The notes: generated from the letters alone by a model not told the origin. A DNA stretch of 64,000 bases from Leptoclinus maculatus (GCA_032191485.1 JAVDOI010000004.1:23979270-24043269), one strand, 5' to 3'. Positions 1 through 14,279 are shown, numbered from the stretch's first letter. Numbers and translations are program-made.

Positions 1-145
1 ATGGGTCATGATTTTTCGGATTTTCAGTTTGTTATAAAATATGAATAGTTAATTCAAATATCTCATCTTAAAAAATATATTTCATCTTGTTTTTACCGTA
101 GCAGGCAACCAAGCGCCGGAAAAAACGTGCCACCCGTTCAGTTCC

Positions 146-205
<60 letters not shown>

Positions 206-690
206 ACCACTTAAGGTAAGAAAATTGCATTTACGTATAACAATTGTTTAGCAAACTGAACCGAGCACCGACTACAACAGAGTGCGTCACATCATGTCGG
301 AAGGAGGAGAGCTAGTTAGCCGTTAGCAGTCGGTGGGCAGCAGAGTCCTGCAGTGCGTTTTGCTAAAACAGCTAGAAGCTAACGGGGCTAATAGAGCTAA
401 CAAAACACACAGCAGGACAGGCAGTTTCTGTTCAGGGGAAGCGTTGAATAGTCAACATCAATCGTTACACAATGAACAGCAGTTAAGCTGTACAGAGCTG
501 GTGCACACAGCTGCATAGATTACAATGAGAGTGTATCTGTTGCATGAGACATGCGTCTGATACTCTCGCAGTCTAGACGGGGGGGGGTTTCAATCAGACA
601 TTACAGCAGTAATCGTTGCAGACACACCAGGCTGAGATCTGCACTCTGAGTATTCATTTTTAGTATTTAGTACATTTCTCTATTGACAAG
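1..690. other. Non-coding, window start
   Basis: Apart from the GT run, bases 240-520 contain GTTAGCCGTTAGC and AGCTAACGGGGCTAA, a style common in teleost promoters and 5' UTRs. No exon with splice signals could be argued. Confidence 0.4.
148..204. repeat. (GT)n microsatellite
   Basis: Uninterrupted GT run of 57 bases. Confidence 0.97.
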
Positions 691-698
691 GGTTAATA

Positions 699-2359
699 CA
701 GTGGCGGGCCGTGCATTTTATACCTGGGCCTCCTGTGCTGTCCTACTGAGCTACGGTTATTTGTTTCTATTGATGTAACATCACGTATTCGTATTAAACG
801 ATTCGGTACGAGGCTTACGAACCGAACAATACGTTTGAATAATACTAGTGCATTTGGAAAATGCAGAAGCTTAAATTGTGGGAAATATAATGTTTTCGGT
901 AGACTGCGCTCACGTAACAGACAACAGGATGTGTGACCTTTTGAACCCGGAACAATAACAAAAAACAGCTGAGGCCCCGCGTGTGTTCAGAGAGGCTAAG
1001 CTAACTAGCTTAGCGGGGAAACAGCAGTTAGCTGTTCCCTAATGATTCAAACAGAGAATCAAATGTCCGAAATAACCCCGCGATGACGGGATGCTTCGTC
1101 ATTAACGGACAAGTCAGAATCAATGTAATTAACACAATGACAAGAACAAACTCACAAGAACCAGTCACATATATTTATATGACAACATAAAATGTCAAGC
1201 ATGACAAATCAACCCAGCAACACAGCAGCGCTAGAGCACGAGCCATTCATAAAAATGACACGATAGACAAATGAACACAGTAGTAACGCTAAAGCAGTTC
1301 ACTTACCACAGCTGCTGTTCACTTAAAGACAAAGTCCATCCTCCTTTCTTTGTTAACAAAGAGTTTAAAACCGCGGTTGTTCAGAACATCGGTTCAGTTC
1401 AGTTCCAGCCAGAGTCCTCCTGCGAACGTGTTCGTTGAGTTGTAAATCCACTCAGGTCTCTCCAAAAGTTTCCAAAAGCACGTAGCTTGTGCGTGTCCTG
1501 TCGTGTAGCTGCCTTGGTTAGCGTAGCGTAGCTCCAAACAGCTCCAAACACCAAGAGCTCAGTTGCAAATGAAACGCATTCTTAGCCATAAAATGTGCAA
1601 TGCTTCTCCGCCGCTGTCAGCCAGGAATACCGTTCGTACAAATCCTTTTCCATGCTGGGTCAGGGCTGCTAGCTGTGGGGTTGACCGACCCTTTCATACG
1701 ATGTCCAGTTTTTCTGGAAATGTCCTTCTCCAGAAATCCGTTTCTCCTCCTTCAGCCATTGAGTGTTAAAAAAACACAGCTAGGTAAAAAAATAAAAATC
1801 TACACCAAGCAAAACGCTAAAAATGTCATAATTTCTCTTACATATGTTTCAAAATGAACTCTTACTGAACACTAAGATCTGCTAGCTAGCTTTCTGTTTG
1901 ACAAAAGTCACGCTGGCCCACTGACCAATCACGTTGCACGTTAATGCTGCGCTGCACGTTAATGCAGACGTACTTAGCAGGCTACCTCGGTGCCACTGGC
2001 ACGTCAAAGAATACGCCCAACATGTCAAACTAAAGATCTGATTGGTTGAAGACTATGACAATCAACAATATCGTCCCCATGTACTTTAATCTGCAAAGTC
2101 TACCTAGAGGACCTCGAGCCTCTCTTCTATAGAGACACAGAGGTGGAATCTGATTGGATAATAGCTCTCCTTAAAACAAGCTGTGCTGGAAGCAGAGCAA
2201 CAGAGGAAGACAGGAGCTGTGCAATGAGAAAATAAGATTATGGGGAAAAAAATGATAATACATGTAGTGTATTTGTGAAAAATTATAAAATAGCTATAAC
2301 TTTGTGATTCTGTTTAGGCCAGCAGAGAAGGCTTAGCTGGCCCTGACGGCCCACCACTG
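699..2359. mobile_element. hAT-type non-autonomous DNA transposon (1661 bp)
   Basis: The left terminus is CAGTGGCGGGCCGTGCATTT. The right terminus is its inverted relative (reverse complement CAGTGGTGGGCCGTCAGGGC). It is flanked by GGTTAATA (691-698) and GATTAATA (2360-2367), an 8-bp target duplication with one mismatch. The termini and 8-bp duplication are those of hAT elements. No transposase frame is present. Confidence 0.85.
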
Positions 2360-2367
2360 GATTAATA

Positions 2368-5070
2368 GCATTATGTTCTTGTGATTCTTCTTCTGTGGTC
2401 TCACTGAGCTGAAAACACAGCTAAAACATTGTGTTGACATTGTAACAGCTACCGCTGCACTATCACACTTTTCTAATGCAACATATAAAGTTGCCCTGTG
2501 CCCCTCTCACTTTTATTTCCACTCTTCATGAAACCCATTAAAATGCTTTAGGAGGGTGAACTGCAGACTCTACCTCTTTTCACGGCTGATAAAAAAAAAT
2601 AAAAAGCAGCTCTAGCGCGAGCTGGTTCCCAGCCATGGCCGAGCGAGCTGCACTCAGACACCTGCTGCTCATTAACCACGACAGAGAAAGGTGACCACTT
2701 CAATCAGGATATTAAGACAGGAAATGAAATGGACAGAGGGGGGGTACATGATGGGGGGGGGGGGGGGAGATGGAGCACCACTAGAGCATCCCAAGGTTAA
2801 GAATGAGGAGAGGATTGAGGGTTATTCTTTGGCGTTGTGCCCAGATGCAGTGTTGTGTCCCTCACCTTCGCTCAGCTGAAAAATAATTCCCCTAGCACTC
2901 AGAGGTGTGTGTGTGTGTGTGTGTGTGTGTGTCTGCCCTGTACACCTGACATCTCTTAACAGTAATAATGTATTCCCTCCTATTAATATGTTATGGATCA
3001 GAGAGCATATTATCGATCCACCAGCTCAGCCATATTGTTAGCCCCTGGCCCACTCCCTTCACTGCTCTCTCGCTCCACCTGCTGCCTCCCTCTCTTTCCA
3101 CTGCTGCACCACTGAAGACTCCCCCATTTGAAACACATTTCACTTTACAAGCTCGTCTCGCTCTCTGCATTAATCCCTCATCCTCTTGCGTTAGGACTGA
3201 CGGTAGACTGTACGGTTCAACATTACCCATGTTTTTATCTAGCAATAAGGTTGCAGGTGGTGCACAAAGTGAGTGAGTGAAAGAATTAACAGTCATTCAA
3301 CAACAAAAATGGTTATTGATTATTTGTTGAGATCAGTTATCTAGTGAAAACGCCAAAAAAATGACTGGTTCCAGCTCCTAAAATAATGAAATGATGCTTT
3401 TCTTTGTTCTATAATCATTTAAAATTGGTGTATAAAAGACATGATCTACCCCAGCTTTCACAGTTCCATAGGCTTTTCTCAAAGTGAATATCGGCACTTA
3501 AGTCCTAAGTTCAAAGCTTTTAAACTTGCATTCCCATACTCATTGAGGATACACAACTATTACAAAACAATACACTTAAATACCAATATTTTTCATTGAA
3601 AAAGGAAAATAAATGATGGAATACACGAACATATTTGGACTACAAGTAGCAACACCAACTCCAGATATAGAAACTGACAATGTGTCCGGACAAAGAGCAG
3701 TATATTCAGCCCTTTTCTAGCACATCACTGACAATCTCCAAACCCTTTGCTGCCTACTCAGACATTTACAGAGACAGCAAAATACAAGCAGTTCGCACTC
3801 ATAACCAAGACGCGAGACGGCATCACACACATACAACACAGCAAACAACACTTCACACACACACATACACAGCAGAGCTCGTGACATTCATAAGAGGAAA
3901 TGAAAAATGAGCGTGGCCCTGTCCCGGGCAACGGCGGGGCGAGACGGTGATTGTGTTGAGTAAATGCGATTACCTGAGAGTCACTCTCTGGAAGCAAACG
4001 CCACCGAGTTATTACACTCTTATTATTCCCAAACTAATATCATAGCCTGCCAATCACTTACGACGCAGCCCTTAACCACACGCCGACAAACTGGATGAGA
4101 GAGAGAGAGAGTCATACACACACAGACGGACTGGAAACACGCACACTGCCATCAACATACAGTGAGAACACATGTAGAATGAATCCACACACACACACAC
4201 ACACACTCATCTGACTAGGCTTAAAGCCAGCAGACATTTACACACACACACAGATATGTATACACGCATACGTCCTCGGAGGGCCCCGAGGCGAGGGGAA
4301 TCGTCCTCTTCATCTGAAGTGGAGAGGAAGCCCATTGGCCAAATTAGATTCCGGCATTTCCTGCCGGAGTTAAGCATCAATCTGCTGCGCTGCGCCGTGA
4401 TTCGCCGTGACCTTGGCCTATCACAGCGCGGCGTCTGGGAGTGCTCAGAGAGGCTCTTAATCAGACCTGGAGGACGTGTGGGGGGGCCTATGATGACATT
4501 ACTCAGCCTTTATCTCTCCACACACGTCCCTCTGTTTCTCTGTGCGTCTGTCTGCCCTCTCCTCTTCCCCTCGTTCCCTCTCAGCTCAAGTGGATGCTCA
4601 CTTAACCTGACCTCTGAATGTAATCTATGTTCACTGATCCAATTCCGCGCCCGACGGTTTGCACCTCACAATGCTGACCAAACATGGCCCTTTTGTTTTA
4701 AACCCCCCCCCCTCCCCCAGTTTTCACTCATTCTACTCAACAGGTGTACGTCAACAGGTCCATTTCTGCACCGCCGATGGCGTTCACACGTGCGTTCCCT
4801 TGCACATGACCATCCCCTAAACAATGCACACAAAACTCCTCCTCGTTCCACAGCTACTGCAGTCCCCATTGTGAATGATGAGACCGTGCGGAGATGGAGA
4901 TAAATGAGCCTTCATTACAGCCATGATAGCAGCGAGCAGCACCAGAGGGAGAGGCACGAGGGGAAGATTTACCATGTCCAAGGGTCCTTAATGCATAAAG
5001 GACACAAAAGGACAAGGTGCATACGCTGAGGAAGTGCAGTAAATATGTGCATTTATATAGCTTGCGCTTG

Positions 5071-5103
<33 letters not shown>

Positions 5104-5733
5104 GCAACACGTAAAAGAAATATGTGCATTTATATTGCTCATTCTCACGCACTGTGCTTCAAACCAAACTCCATCTAGACTATATAGAAAACTCCTATAA
5201 TGGAATTCTCTGTCAGGATCTATCAAACTTGCACCTCCACATGGATAACACACACACGCACACACACACACGCATAACTTTCCCAAACCCACAGACATGC
5301 TGCATGCCAAATGAATACAATAAAGGCAGACCGTTTTAGGTACACTCGGCCCATTTGATGATTGAAAGAGATTTGTAAAAATCTAAGATATAAAAAGCCT
5401 GTCTCATTTCTGCCAGAGAGTGTAAAGGGAATGTAATTGGATTTTTGCCCCTCTTGGTTTAACAGATTATGTTCTGGAGGGGTAGAAAGTTATGAGCGCG
5501 GCGCTGTACCTTTATACACATTCAGACACACGCGTACACAGAAAATGCAGTACAGCAAACAGCGCGATATTACTACTGCCAGTATGATATAGTAGCTCTT
5601 GGTTATTATCAAACAGAGCAATATTACCGCTCATATCCACTCTATATCAGCGCCAATATTCACAGTCAATATTCTGCGCTGTAGCAATACAGAGGCAAGA
5701 CCAGACTTTTAACAACCTCACTACCGATAGCCA

Positions 5734-5769
<36 letters not shown>

Positions 5770-7430
5770 CTGCTGCTGAGTCACGCAGGGTCCAGAATGG
5801 ATTAGCCTGAGTCAAGCTTATTCTCAGTAGGTCAATGTCTAGTTGTTACCTCATAAAAGACGTGATGTGATGTGATGAAAAGACAGAGACAGAAAGAAAC
5901 AGGGCATGCAGATCAAACCCTGATTTCTCTCTCTCACACACACTCACACACACACACACACTTCCCTCTATGCCTCTCTCTCCAGCTCTGGCTGTGGTAC
6001 AAACATATGTGCATGAACATGTAGACACACAAACGTTCACTGAGGCCCTCGATTGGCTCGAAGCCGATGTAATGACTTGCAGGTTTACGTCTTAGACATT
6101 TTAATTGCTTTTCCCATTCCCCTGTACAATCATCCTTCCACATCCCCGTGCTCTCTAGCTAGCTGTCAACGCTATCCACACTCCAGCGTTTAGCATAACA
6201 GTCTAATCAGTGAAAATCTAAAAAGGACTAATTTAACTTGTAGAAATGAGCTAAACTGTAAGTGGCCTTGAGATGAGATTTCCCCAACATCTGGACAGTG
6301 TTCATCCTGCTGATGTGCCCTGGAGCGAAGCACACACATCTATTGGTATAAAGATGATATAAAGGGACAAGCAGGAAGGTTTAGCACCGAGCAGCGCCAC
6401 CTCTACACGGTGAGAGTCACCGTCTCCAGGCCTCTTCAGCAGGACAAATGATCTCTGTCATGTGGGACAGAAGCCAGGCCTTCTGGCTGAGGGACAGTCA
6501 CCTTACTCCCTACATGCACCCGCTGATTTGATCCAACCAAAAATTGGCTTTTCAACTCAAGCACAGCTTCAGGTGTTAGATCCTGTAAAACAGACAGGTG
6601 TAGATTTACAGCACATGCAACCTTGAGGGCCAGCTCCCTCTGAAAATGTTCCTTTTTTTTATAAATCAGGATTCCAGCCACTCAGTGCGAATAAAAAATG
6701 AAAAACTATATGATTAAATCTCAAAGAAGGACAAATTAAATATTAAAAAGACACACACACACACATACACAGATGCTCAGAGATAGCTGGGAGTGCACAC
6801 TTCTCCAGCCTGCAGCCTTGAGGCAGCGCCCAGTCCACAGTGATTGATACTCCGATACAGGCGTTTTTCTCACCAGTCCAAGCCGGTAAGAAAACACACA
6901 CACACACACACACACGCAAACACGCCTGTCAACCTCACTGAGCTCTAGCTGGCAAAACATACATCTCTCTCTCTCTCTCTCACTGATCCATCCATCTCTG
7001 GTATTCTCCATTTATATTTCCCTCTCTTCATATCAGCATCTCTGTATCTGGCTTCTGTGAGGATGGATCCATCTACAACGTGTCATGGAAGAATATCTCT
7101 CTTATCTTCTTCTTTTGCAACTCTTCTCCTCTCAGCTCTGCCCTACTTTCTTAACTTGAACGCCGGCACTGCATTACAGTATGAAATGACATTTAAGTGT
7201 AAAGCGTTCCTTCCTACTGTACCATGCACAGCATCCGAATACAAATTGAAGCCAGCGGCAGACTCTCAAACTCTCTCACTCAATCCCCTTTAAGACGCTG
7301 ACACACACCTGATGGATCCTGAGCCTGTTCCCGGTTCCTCCTCTTTGCTTTGCCACCAAACCACGAAGGTCACTGCCGGCCCAGCTGTCGCTCTTCCCCC
7401 TCCTGTCTTCCTCTTCCTCCCTGTCCCTCT

Positions 7431-7481
<51 letters not shown>

Positions 7482-8247
7482 TTTGGCCAGGAGGAGAGAG
7501 AATCCTTGCAGGAAATCCTCAGCCACGGACGGAGATGCTCAGAGACTGTGGAGCCTTAACGGCAGCTGAAGCCCATCGGAGGTGCCGGCTGACTGAGCCT
7601 GTGGAAAGTGGAGGAGGGAGGCTAACGTGGCTAGGCTACGGTCTGCACCACAGCAGCCTACAGACACACTCAGCCAGAGAGTCGCTAGCTCAAAGCTCAC
7701 CGCAGCAAAGCTCAGAGTCAGCAACCCAACCCCCCCCCCCCCCCTCCCTCCCCTCCCCTCCTGTCTCTCTCTCTCTCTGCTCTCTCCCCCCTCCTCTCCT
7801 CTCTCATAGTTACCACCTTCCACCTAATAGCACAATGCTCTCTTCCTCCATCCTTTAACTAAAGTGTATATCACGCTCATGTTTCTCCTCAGCTCGGTGA
7901 CTCACCTACAACAGAGCTAAGGTGTAGGCTGCATCCTCTCCTCTCACAAATCCATCTACTCTTTCCGAGGTGTGTTTTAAAAGAAATTTTAAAAAAGCTT
8001 TAAAAAAAAAAAAAGTACTGAGGTCAAGGTAAAAGTGTATTCTTTGTTTCCTTGCTTCAACACGCGACCACCAACCGACCATCTTATGTTCAATTCTGAA
8101 TGTATTGTTTCACTTGACTGAAAGACAAACTTCCCTTCGGGGACAATATTAAAGTTGAAGTTGGCCACTTCGGCGAGTGAATACACCCCTCTACTTGAAG
8201 GAGGGCTCACCGGCAGCGAGGGACATTTTGGGTTGGAATGGAAACCT
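2368..8247. other. Non-coding stretch with short CA/TG runs
   Basis: No supportable gene. The longest open frame (4256-4903, plus, 215 codons) has Ser/Pro/Leu-rich low-complexity sequence, no recognisable domain and no splice context. Short CA or TG runs recur (2907, 4190, 5085, 5739, 6895). Bases 7480-7700 are relatively GC-rich after the TC run and could be regulatory. Confidence 0.5.
7435..7479. repeat. (TC)n microsatellite
   Basis: Uninterrupted TC run of 45 bases within a longer pyrimidine tract. Confidence 0.97.
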
Positions 8248-8255
8248 GTTGGGTG

Positions 8256-8505
8256 TAGGGCTGCCCCCTCTTAATTGATTAGTCGACTAATCGTCGTTTC
8301 CGTCTGTTAGTCTTTTATTTACGCTTGTTCATGCTGAATGACTACTTTACAAAGAACTTATGAACACATCTCTGGTAAAAACAAGATTTAAAGTGTTTTT
8401 TTGTGTTATTTCTGTTACAGATCTGTTGGTTAAATCAAATAATCAATTAGTTGACAAAATCGTACGAGTGTGAACTAAGAATTCTTTTGGTCGAGGACAG
8501 TCCTA
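8256..8505. mobile_element. Short hAT-type MITE (250 bp)
   Basis: Begins TAGGGCTGCCCC and ends so that its reverse complement begins TAGGACTGTCCTCGACC. It is flanked by perfect 8-bp duplications GTTGGGTG (8248-8255 and 8506-8513). It contains the palindromic GATTAGTCGACTAATC common to this teleost hAT family. Far too short to encode a transposase. Confidence 0.92.
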
Positions 8506-8513
8506 GTTGGGTG

Positions 8514-10514
8514 TCCATGGTTCCTATTTGTCCCCTGTGTTAATGTTAATGGTGTCTAGCCCTGCAGGAAGGCTTTTCCATTTGACATGAATTTCGAAAA
8601 AGCAATCAAACAGAAAACTGTCTGCATGACTAGATACCTCACACAATACATGATTTAAAATGTTTTAGTTATTTGGGTGAACTGACCCTTTAAAGCACAA
8701 AGTGGCATACAGACCACTTAAATGCACACTTGTGCCAGCAGGGGAGACAGGAATGGAAGAGGGGCGTTGGCATTTCGGATGAATCCAAATGCCGCCACCT
8801 TCACCGCCACCGCCACCGTTTAATGTATTCATCCTCTCCAAACCTAATGCCCTGACAAAGACGGGCTTATTCAGCCCTCCCTAACACAAAGATTAGCCTC
8901 ACAGAGAGTACACATGCAGACAGCCTCACAGAGGAGAGGGAAGAGATGAACACATAAACAGTGGGAGAGGAAGTCAAGTGGAGCATCAGGAAAAGAGCAA
9001 CCGAGGAAATGAGAGAGGGTACTTTGGTACCGACCGCTGGAAGCAGCATCGGCTAATGCTGATCACAGGGTCTATGTGACGCCATCTATTCATCATGTAG
9101 CATGATTTATTTATTAAACTATACTTACAACCCTCTCCCTCTCTCTTATAGACTCATAAGCCTTTACACAGAGATCCTGCAGTACTGCTATAAAGAAAAC
9201 CCCTCATTACACCGGCTTTGCTTTTTTTTACACTGAACCAAACAAAACCAGCACAACGCTGCCCCAGTTGTGATGGCAGAAAGCATCGTATAACACAACA
9301 GTGTCGTGTCGAGTGTGACTCTGGCCATTTACATATCCTCCAATTGTGGTTACTTGTGATCACCAAAAGGCGATCCAATGGGGGCTTTAGGATACTAGAA
9401 ACGTTCAGCTTTCTGCAAGCAATACAGTTAAAGTTCTGTCGATAAGCATTTATAAAAGAGTGAAAACATTATGTATAATATCTAAAGATTTTTTTAAATC
9501 TATTGCATTGTGATGTCTCCCAACATTAGGCTATTTTCTTGAATATCACAATAACGGGGCGGACTAGCAGCAATCTAACAGCATAAATTACATTTATATG
9601 ACCCAAATAACAATACATCGTATTTTCCCCCCTAAAAATCTCAAAGCTTCATTCAAAAAACCTCAATAGAAGCTTCACAAAGACAAAAAAGAAAAGAAAA
9701 CACCTCTAAATGCACAGTAGGGCGTTTAGAGTTGTTTATAACATCTGAGTAACAATAGTAAGTTATTTAAAATTGCCTTAATATCGGCATAGGAAAGACC
9801 ATCGATCATCCTTTTCATCGTCGATATAAGATCCAATCGGTACAAGCCTGGTGTGAAGGCCTGCGTGTCGGCTGGCCCTTTTACACAGACGTCAATTCGG
9901 CTCTGAATACATCCTCTGCTAGCTTACTTTTGCGTCATCTGATCGTCTCTTTTGATCTGCTCTTACACACTTCACCGATCAAACCATTTACAACGAATAG
10001 TCATGATAAAATGAGTAACTGTATCAGAGAGGGTTACATCGTAGAAGAGTTGGAAAGTCATTAACGCACAGCCTGGTTTGTAACATATTCACAATGTTAA
10101 GATCGTTATGTAACTCCAGACGAGGATGAAGCTACTGTTCATGGGAGCAGAGAGAGGAGAATGACAAACTCATAAAGAGTCCGTCACAGAGCTCTGCCAG
10201 CTTGTAGAACAAACAGCTAAAAGGATATGAAAGAAAGCCTCCGCTCTGTCTCTAAAATGTCTTCCACCCCGCCCTTCTCTCTCTCCATCCCTCACTCTCC
10301 TCCCTTCTCTCTCTCTCTCTCTCTCTCTCTCATCTGAACAAGGACATTCAGTGCATCAAAAAAAAAAAAGGAAAGTCATCTCCATCTCCACTCATGGCTG
10401 TTGCTATGGCCACAGCAATAAACCTGACGGTGCTGCTTCACTCCACACTGAATGGGTGTCTGTATGGGACGTGCATATGCCCGTACATGCTCACTGTGTC
10501 AGATCTATGAGGAA

Positions 10515-10549
<35 letters not shown>

Positions 10550-11709
10550 GTATCATTCTTCACTGCAGACCAGATGTCTTCCCACAGATCTCTACACCAG
10601 GATTGTGTCATGAATACAGTTTGCGTCTACTTCCTGGTGATGAAGATGTTGTAAAGGAGCCACCGTCTATACCGACAGCTGTCGAGTGTGGCCATGAGGG
10701 CAGACTGATAAAGAGAGCGCGGTAACCGTCGCTTTGGCACGGAGGAGAAAGGTTACGTCGAAGTAATGACGCTGAGGAATGCTGCTCCGTCTCCACTGCC
10801 ACTGTCACATGCTCATTAAGAGCATCAGAGCATGTCATTAACATACACACATACGCTCGCTAAAGCGTATCATTTAATAGATTTAATTATCCAACTTTCT
10901 GAGTCTCTGAAAAAGAAAAAAAAAAAAGAAACGACAACAAGTGCACAGTGCATTCAACTTCCAAACAAATGACTCCCGTCAGTACATTTCTAATTAGTGC
11001 ACAGAAGAGGAAAAAGATTGGTATTAACCTGGGCTTACTCAGAGTGTGTGTGTGTGTGTGTGTGTGCGTGCGTGTATTCATCATCCAGTAATTATATTTC
11101 CAGCGGTGAGCAGAGAGGTGCAGGCCTGTGCGTATATTCCATTCGGCTTATCAGACGTGTCCAATCCTGAGGCAGATCAGATCGAACTGTAAAAGCTCAT
11201 TAATTACGGATGGTTGCTGAGCGACAGAGAAAGGGGGGGGGGCTGGTAGAGGTGAGGTGAGGGGGGGACTGATGGGTGAGGATGGAATGCTGAAGCTAAA
11301 AAATGATATAAAAAAAAAGAAAAAAGAATCTCCCTCTGGTTTGTATTTGAGGAAGTAAGCACTCGGCAAGCACAGCTTTGGAGATCAAAGGGTAAATGTT
11401 GGCGTCCGTCTCTGCTGACGGAGCCTCACACGGTGTCATTCACAGAGGGGGAAAAGGCTCACGCAGCATTCCCTCAAAGAACACACAGGGACATTCTAAA
11501 AGCTGTTTGGTTAAGCTCCATTCAGGAAATAAATATGTGGGGGATAGGCTTTGATCAAATGTAATGTTAGTTGAGTGAATCGAAATCTTTTGATGCAACT
11601 TTTTTCTTTTTCTTTTTGAAAGGGTAAATCTCACAGGGAAAGGAAGAATGAAATAGAATATCAATACCTGAGGACCTGGGAGTATATTAGACTGAACTAT
11701 TTAAAAAGT
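8514..11709. other. Non-coding stretch
   Basis: No gene or complete element recognised. CA or GT runs occur at 10519 and 11043. Otherwise unique-looking A/T-rich DNA. Confidence 0.5.
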
Positions 11710-12060
11710 GTCTGCAGGAGCGTCTTGGCCCCAGATTCGATTCCAGCTTAAGGACCTTTGTTGCAGGTCCGCTCTCTCTCCCCTGTCTCTGCCTCTACAC
11801 TGTTAAATCACGTCATCATTTTATCCTATAAGACATTTGTGTGAAATTGTCATATGAATGAATTCTTGAGTTATGGCCAAAAAACCTGTTTTGTGAGGTC
11901 ACGGTAACCTTTGACCACCAAATTCTAAATCAGTTCATCCTCGAGTCCAAGTGCACGTTTCTGCCAAGTTTGAGGAAACTCCCTCAAGGTGTTTCTGAGA
12001 TCTCGTTCACGAGGAAGGGACGGACAGACGGACAACCCAAAAACACAATGCTTCCTATTT
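11710..12060 (+). repeat. Teleost dispersed repeat with tRNA-like start
   Basis: The first 90 bases (GATTCGATTCC with a following TTGCAGGTC and CTCTCTC run) resemble the B-box end of tRNA-derived fish repeats. The rest contains GACCACCAAATTCTAA, CAAGTTTGAGGAA and the GGACGGACAGACGGACAA signature of a very common teleost interspersed repeat. Exact ends were not determined. Confidence 0.6.
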
Positions 12061-12421
12061 TGATGATCAATTAATTGGTTTGAGTTATTCTATAAAAAAA
12101 ATAAAAAAATACTCCGATTCCAGTTTCTTAAAATGTGATTATTTTCTGTTTTCTTTCCTCCTCTGTGACAGTAAAGTGAATATCTATTAACCAGACTTTG
12201 GGAAACGTTTTTCACCATTTTCTGACATTACGCAGAACAAACAGGTTATTAACAGAGAGCGAAAGATATTTAGTTGCAGCCCGACTAAACTTCCAACTTT
12301 CCCCCAACTTCTGTTTTCCTATTTCTCTCACATCTTTTTATGCTGCTACGCGTTACTTACCGACTTACAGAGGAGCCATCTACACGGCTAATCAGAGTAA
12401 CAGGGTGAGAGTACTAGCAGT

Positions 12422-12423
<2 letters not shown>

Positions 12424-12468
<45 letters not shown>
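12424..12468. repeat. (CA)n microsatellite
   Basis: Uninterrupted CA run of 45 bases. Confidence 0.97.
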
Positions 12469-12473
<5 letters not shown>

Positions 12474-13252
12474 TGTGGACCGAAGCGCCTCCTTTTTCCA
12501 TTAGCTGGTGACTCCTAGATGAATAAAACATAGCAGATGATCATGCTGCAGCAATCAGATTAGAGCACACACACATACGCATACATGCAAAGAACACACA
12601 CATATATACTGTACAATCACAGTTATGGCAAGACATGAGAAACCAATTCCCGTCCGTCACACACACACCTACAGGTCAGAGATAATCATAAAAAGTAATT
12701 GGTACACACTCCTGAATATATTAGTGTTTGATTTGGGCTCCATGAAACTCCCACACACATCGTCTCTCTGGTGACCAGCAGACTGGAAACACGCCACCGT
12801 GTGATAATCAAGGTTTTACTCGTCACGAGACTTTTCATGATTTCCCTGTGGCAAAACATTTTAGGACAATCCTATATAAACAGTGTCTTCTTTTGTAATT
12901 CACAATCTTTTAGAGCTAATTTCTAAAATATTTGTCTTTGAATGTACTGCGATTCAATTGTATAACTGCTCCGATTGGTCAGATATAAAACGATGTGACA
13001 TTGATAAAAATGGGGTGTTTTAGAGTGCTGTTGTGCATGATTTTAACTATGCACCCACATGTGCATGACGGCTACGTTGCATATCCTGTATTCGCTTTCA
13101 GTGCTGATTGTGCGAGTCCTCAGAAATGAACGCTATAGCAAGCATCAGCAAGTAAGTCCATAAACGGTGGAGGCAGTTTATCAGGATGTGAAGGTAAGCA
13201 ACAATGGCAGAAAGCTATGATCTTACCTTTAACAACACAGTAAGCTCCTTAA

Positions 13253-14279
13253 CCCTTTAACCCCTAGTCCTAATTTGTAGGCCTCTGCTCGAAAATAGCA
13301 TACCCATACTAAAGAGAGTACAGATCTCTAACTGTAAGGTCTTTTTGGATAATTTTGATGGTATAAATAACACTAACACTTGTGAGATTTTGCTCAGATG
13401 TGTAAATATCAGTGTATATGTTACTGGTTTATAGTAAATGAAGATGGCACACAGCTCAATTTAAAATGTTCAGGTTCGCCTGAAAAAAAAAGCACTTTTA
13501 TTGATATTATTTATTTGAAAGAATGCAGGTCCAAGCCTAAAACATCTCTCAAATCATAGCACAATATGTGATCAGTCTTTCTGCAAAAGTTTGACTTTGA
13601 TAAAGTAAAGCCCAACAAAATGAGAGAGGTTTTAGTACAGAGAGTTCAGGCGAGATTTCCAAAATGTGCATTTTGGCACATCTTGGCACCATGTGTGCCA
13701 TTTGACTTTTCTCATGTACCAAACTACATATTTCACTTGTTTATCACTAATGGTGTTCAATACATCCAAATACAACCGTTATGAACAAAATGAACGGTGA
13801 AAAAACTCGCGATGATACAACAACAAGCTGTGGTGTGCAGGTGCTGTGCGTAAAGTAGTCGCGTGCGTAATGGTGGTTTTCGTCTGCTGTCTTTTATATA
13901 TTCTATTTGCTCATATATCAGCGATAGTATGACGGAGAGAGATGTTACGGATATGTCCGTCATCTGTGTGTAGTTGCCGTGCTTTCTGCCATCTCAGTTT
14001 CTTTGTTAGCATCGAGCTTCGATTGCTTGGTCCGGATATGTGCAGGGTGTGCACACATCCTGGCGAAATATGAATGTGGTACTGTAGTAATTATAATAGG
14101 CTTTGAGTGAGTTGTGTTTGGAGTATGTACAAATTGATTAAATCTTATTTTAACTCAGGTTCTGAAGTTTTACGTGGTATGCAACATCATTATATTTCGG
14201 TTTCATAATTAGTATATGTTCGATGGTCTAAGGAAAGTACTGGAAACGCCCCATATATGGGGCGCTAGGGGTAAGAAGG
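13253..14279. mobile_element. piggyBac-like MITE (1027 bp)
   Basis: Flanked by TTAA at 13249-13252 and 14280-14283. The left end is CCCTTTAACCCCTAGTCC. The reverse complement of the right end is CCTTCTTACCCCTAGCGCC. TTAA duplication with CCY termini points to the piggyBac superfamily, by inference. A perfect 18-bp palindrome CGCCCCATATATGGGGCG lies just inside the right end. No transposase is encoded. Confidence 0.75.

Noticed and set aside
4256..4903. Longest plus-strand open frame in the left half (215 codons)
   Set aside because: Single-exon, Ser/Pro/Leu-rich, no domain or splice context; fits chance in GC-richer DNA.
11720..11790. tRNA gene
   Set aside because: A B-box-like GATTCGATTCC is present but no cloverleaf or A box can be drawn; better read as a tRNA-derived repeat fragment.
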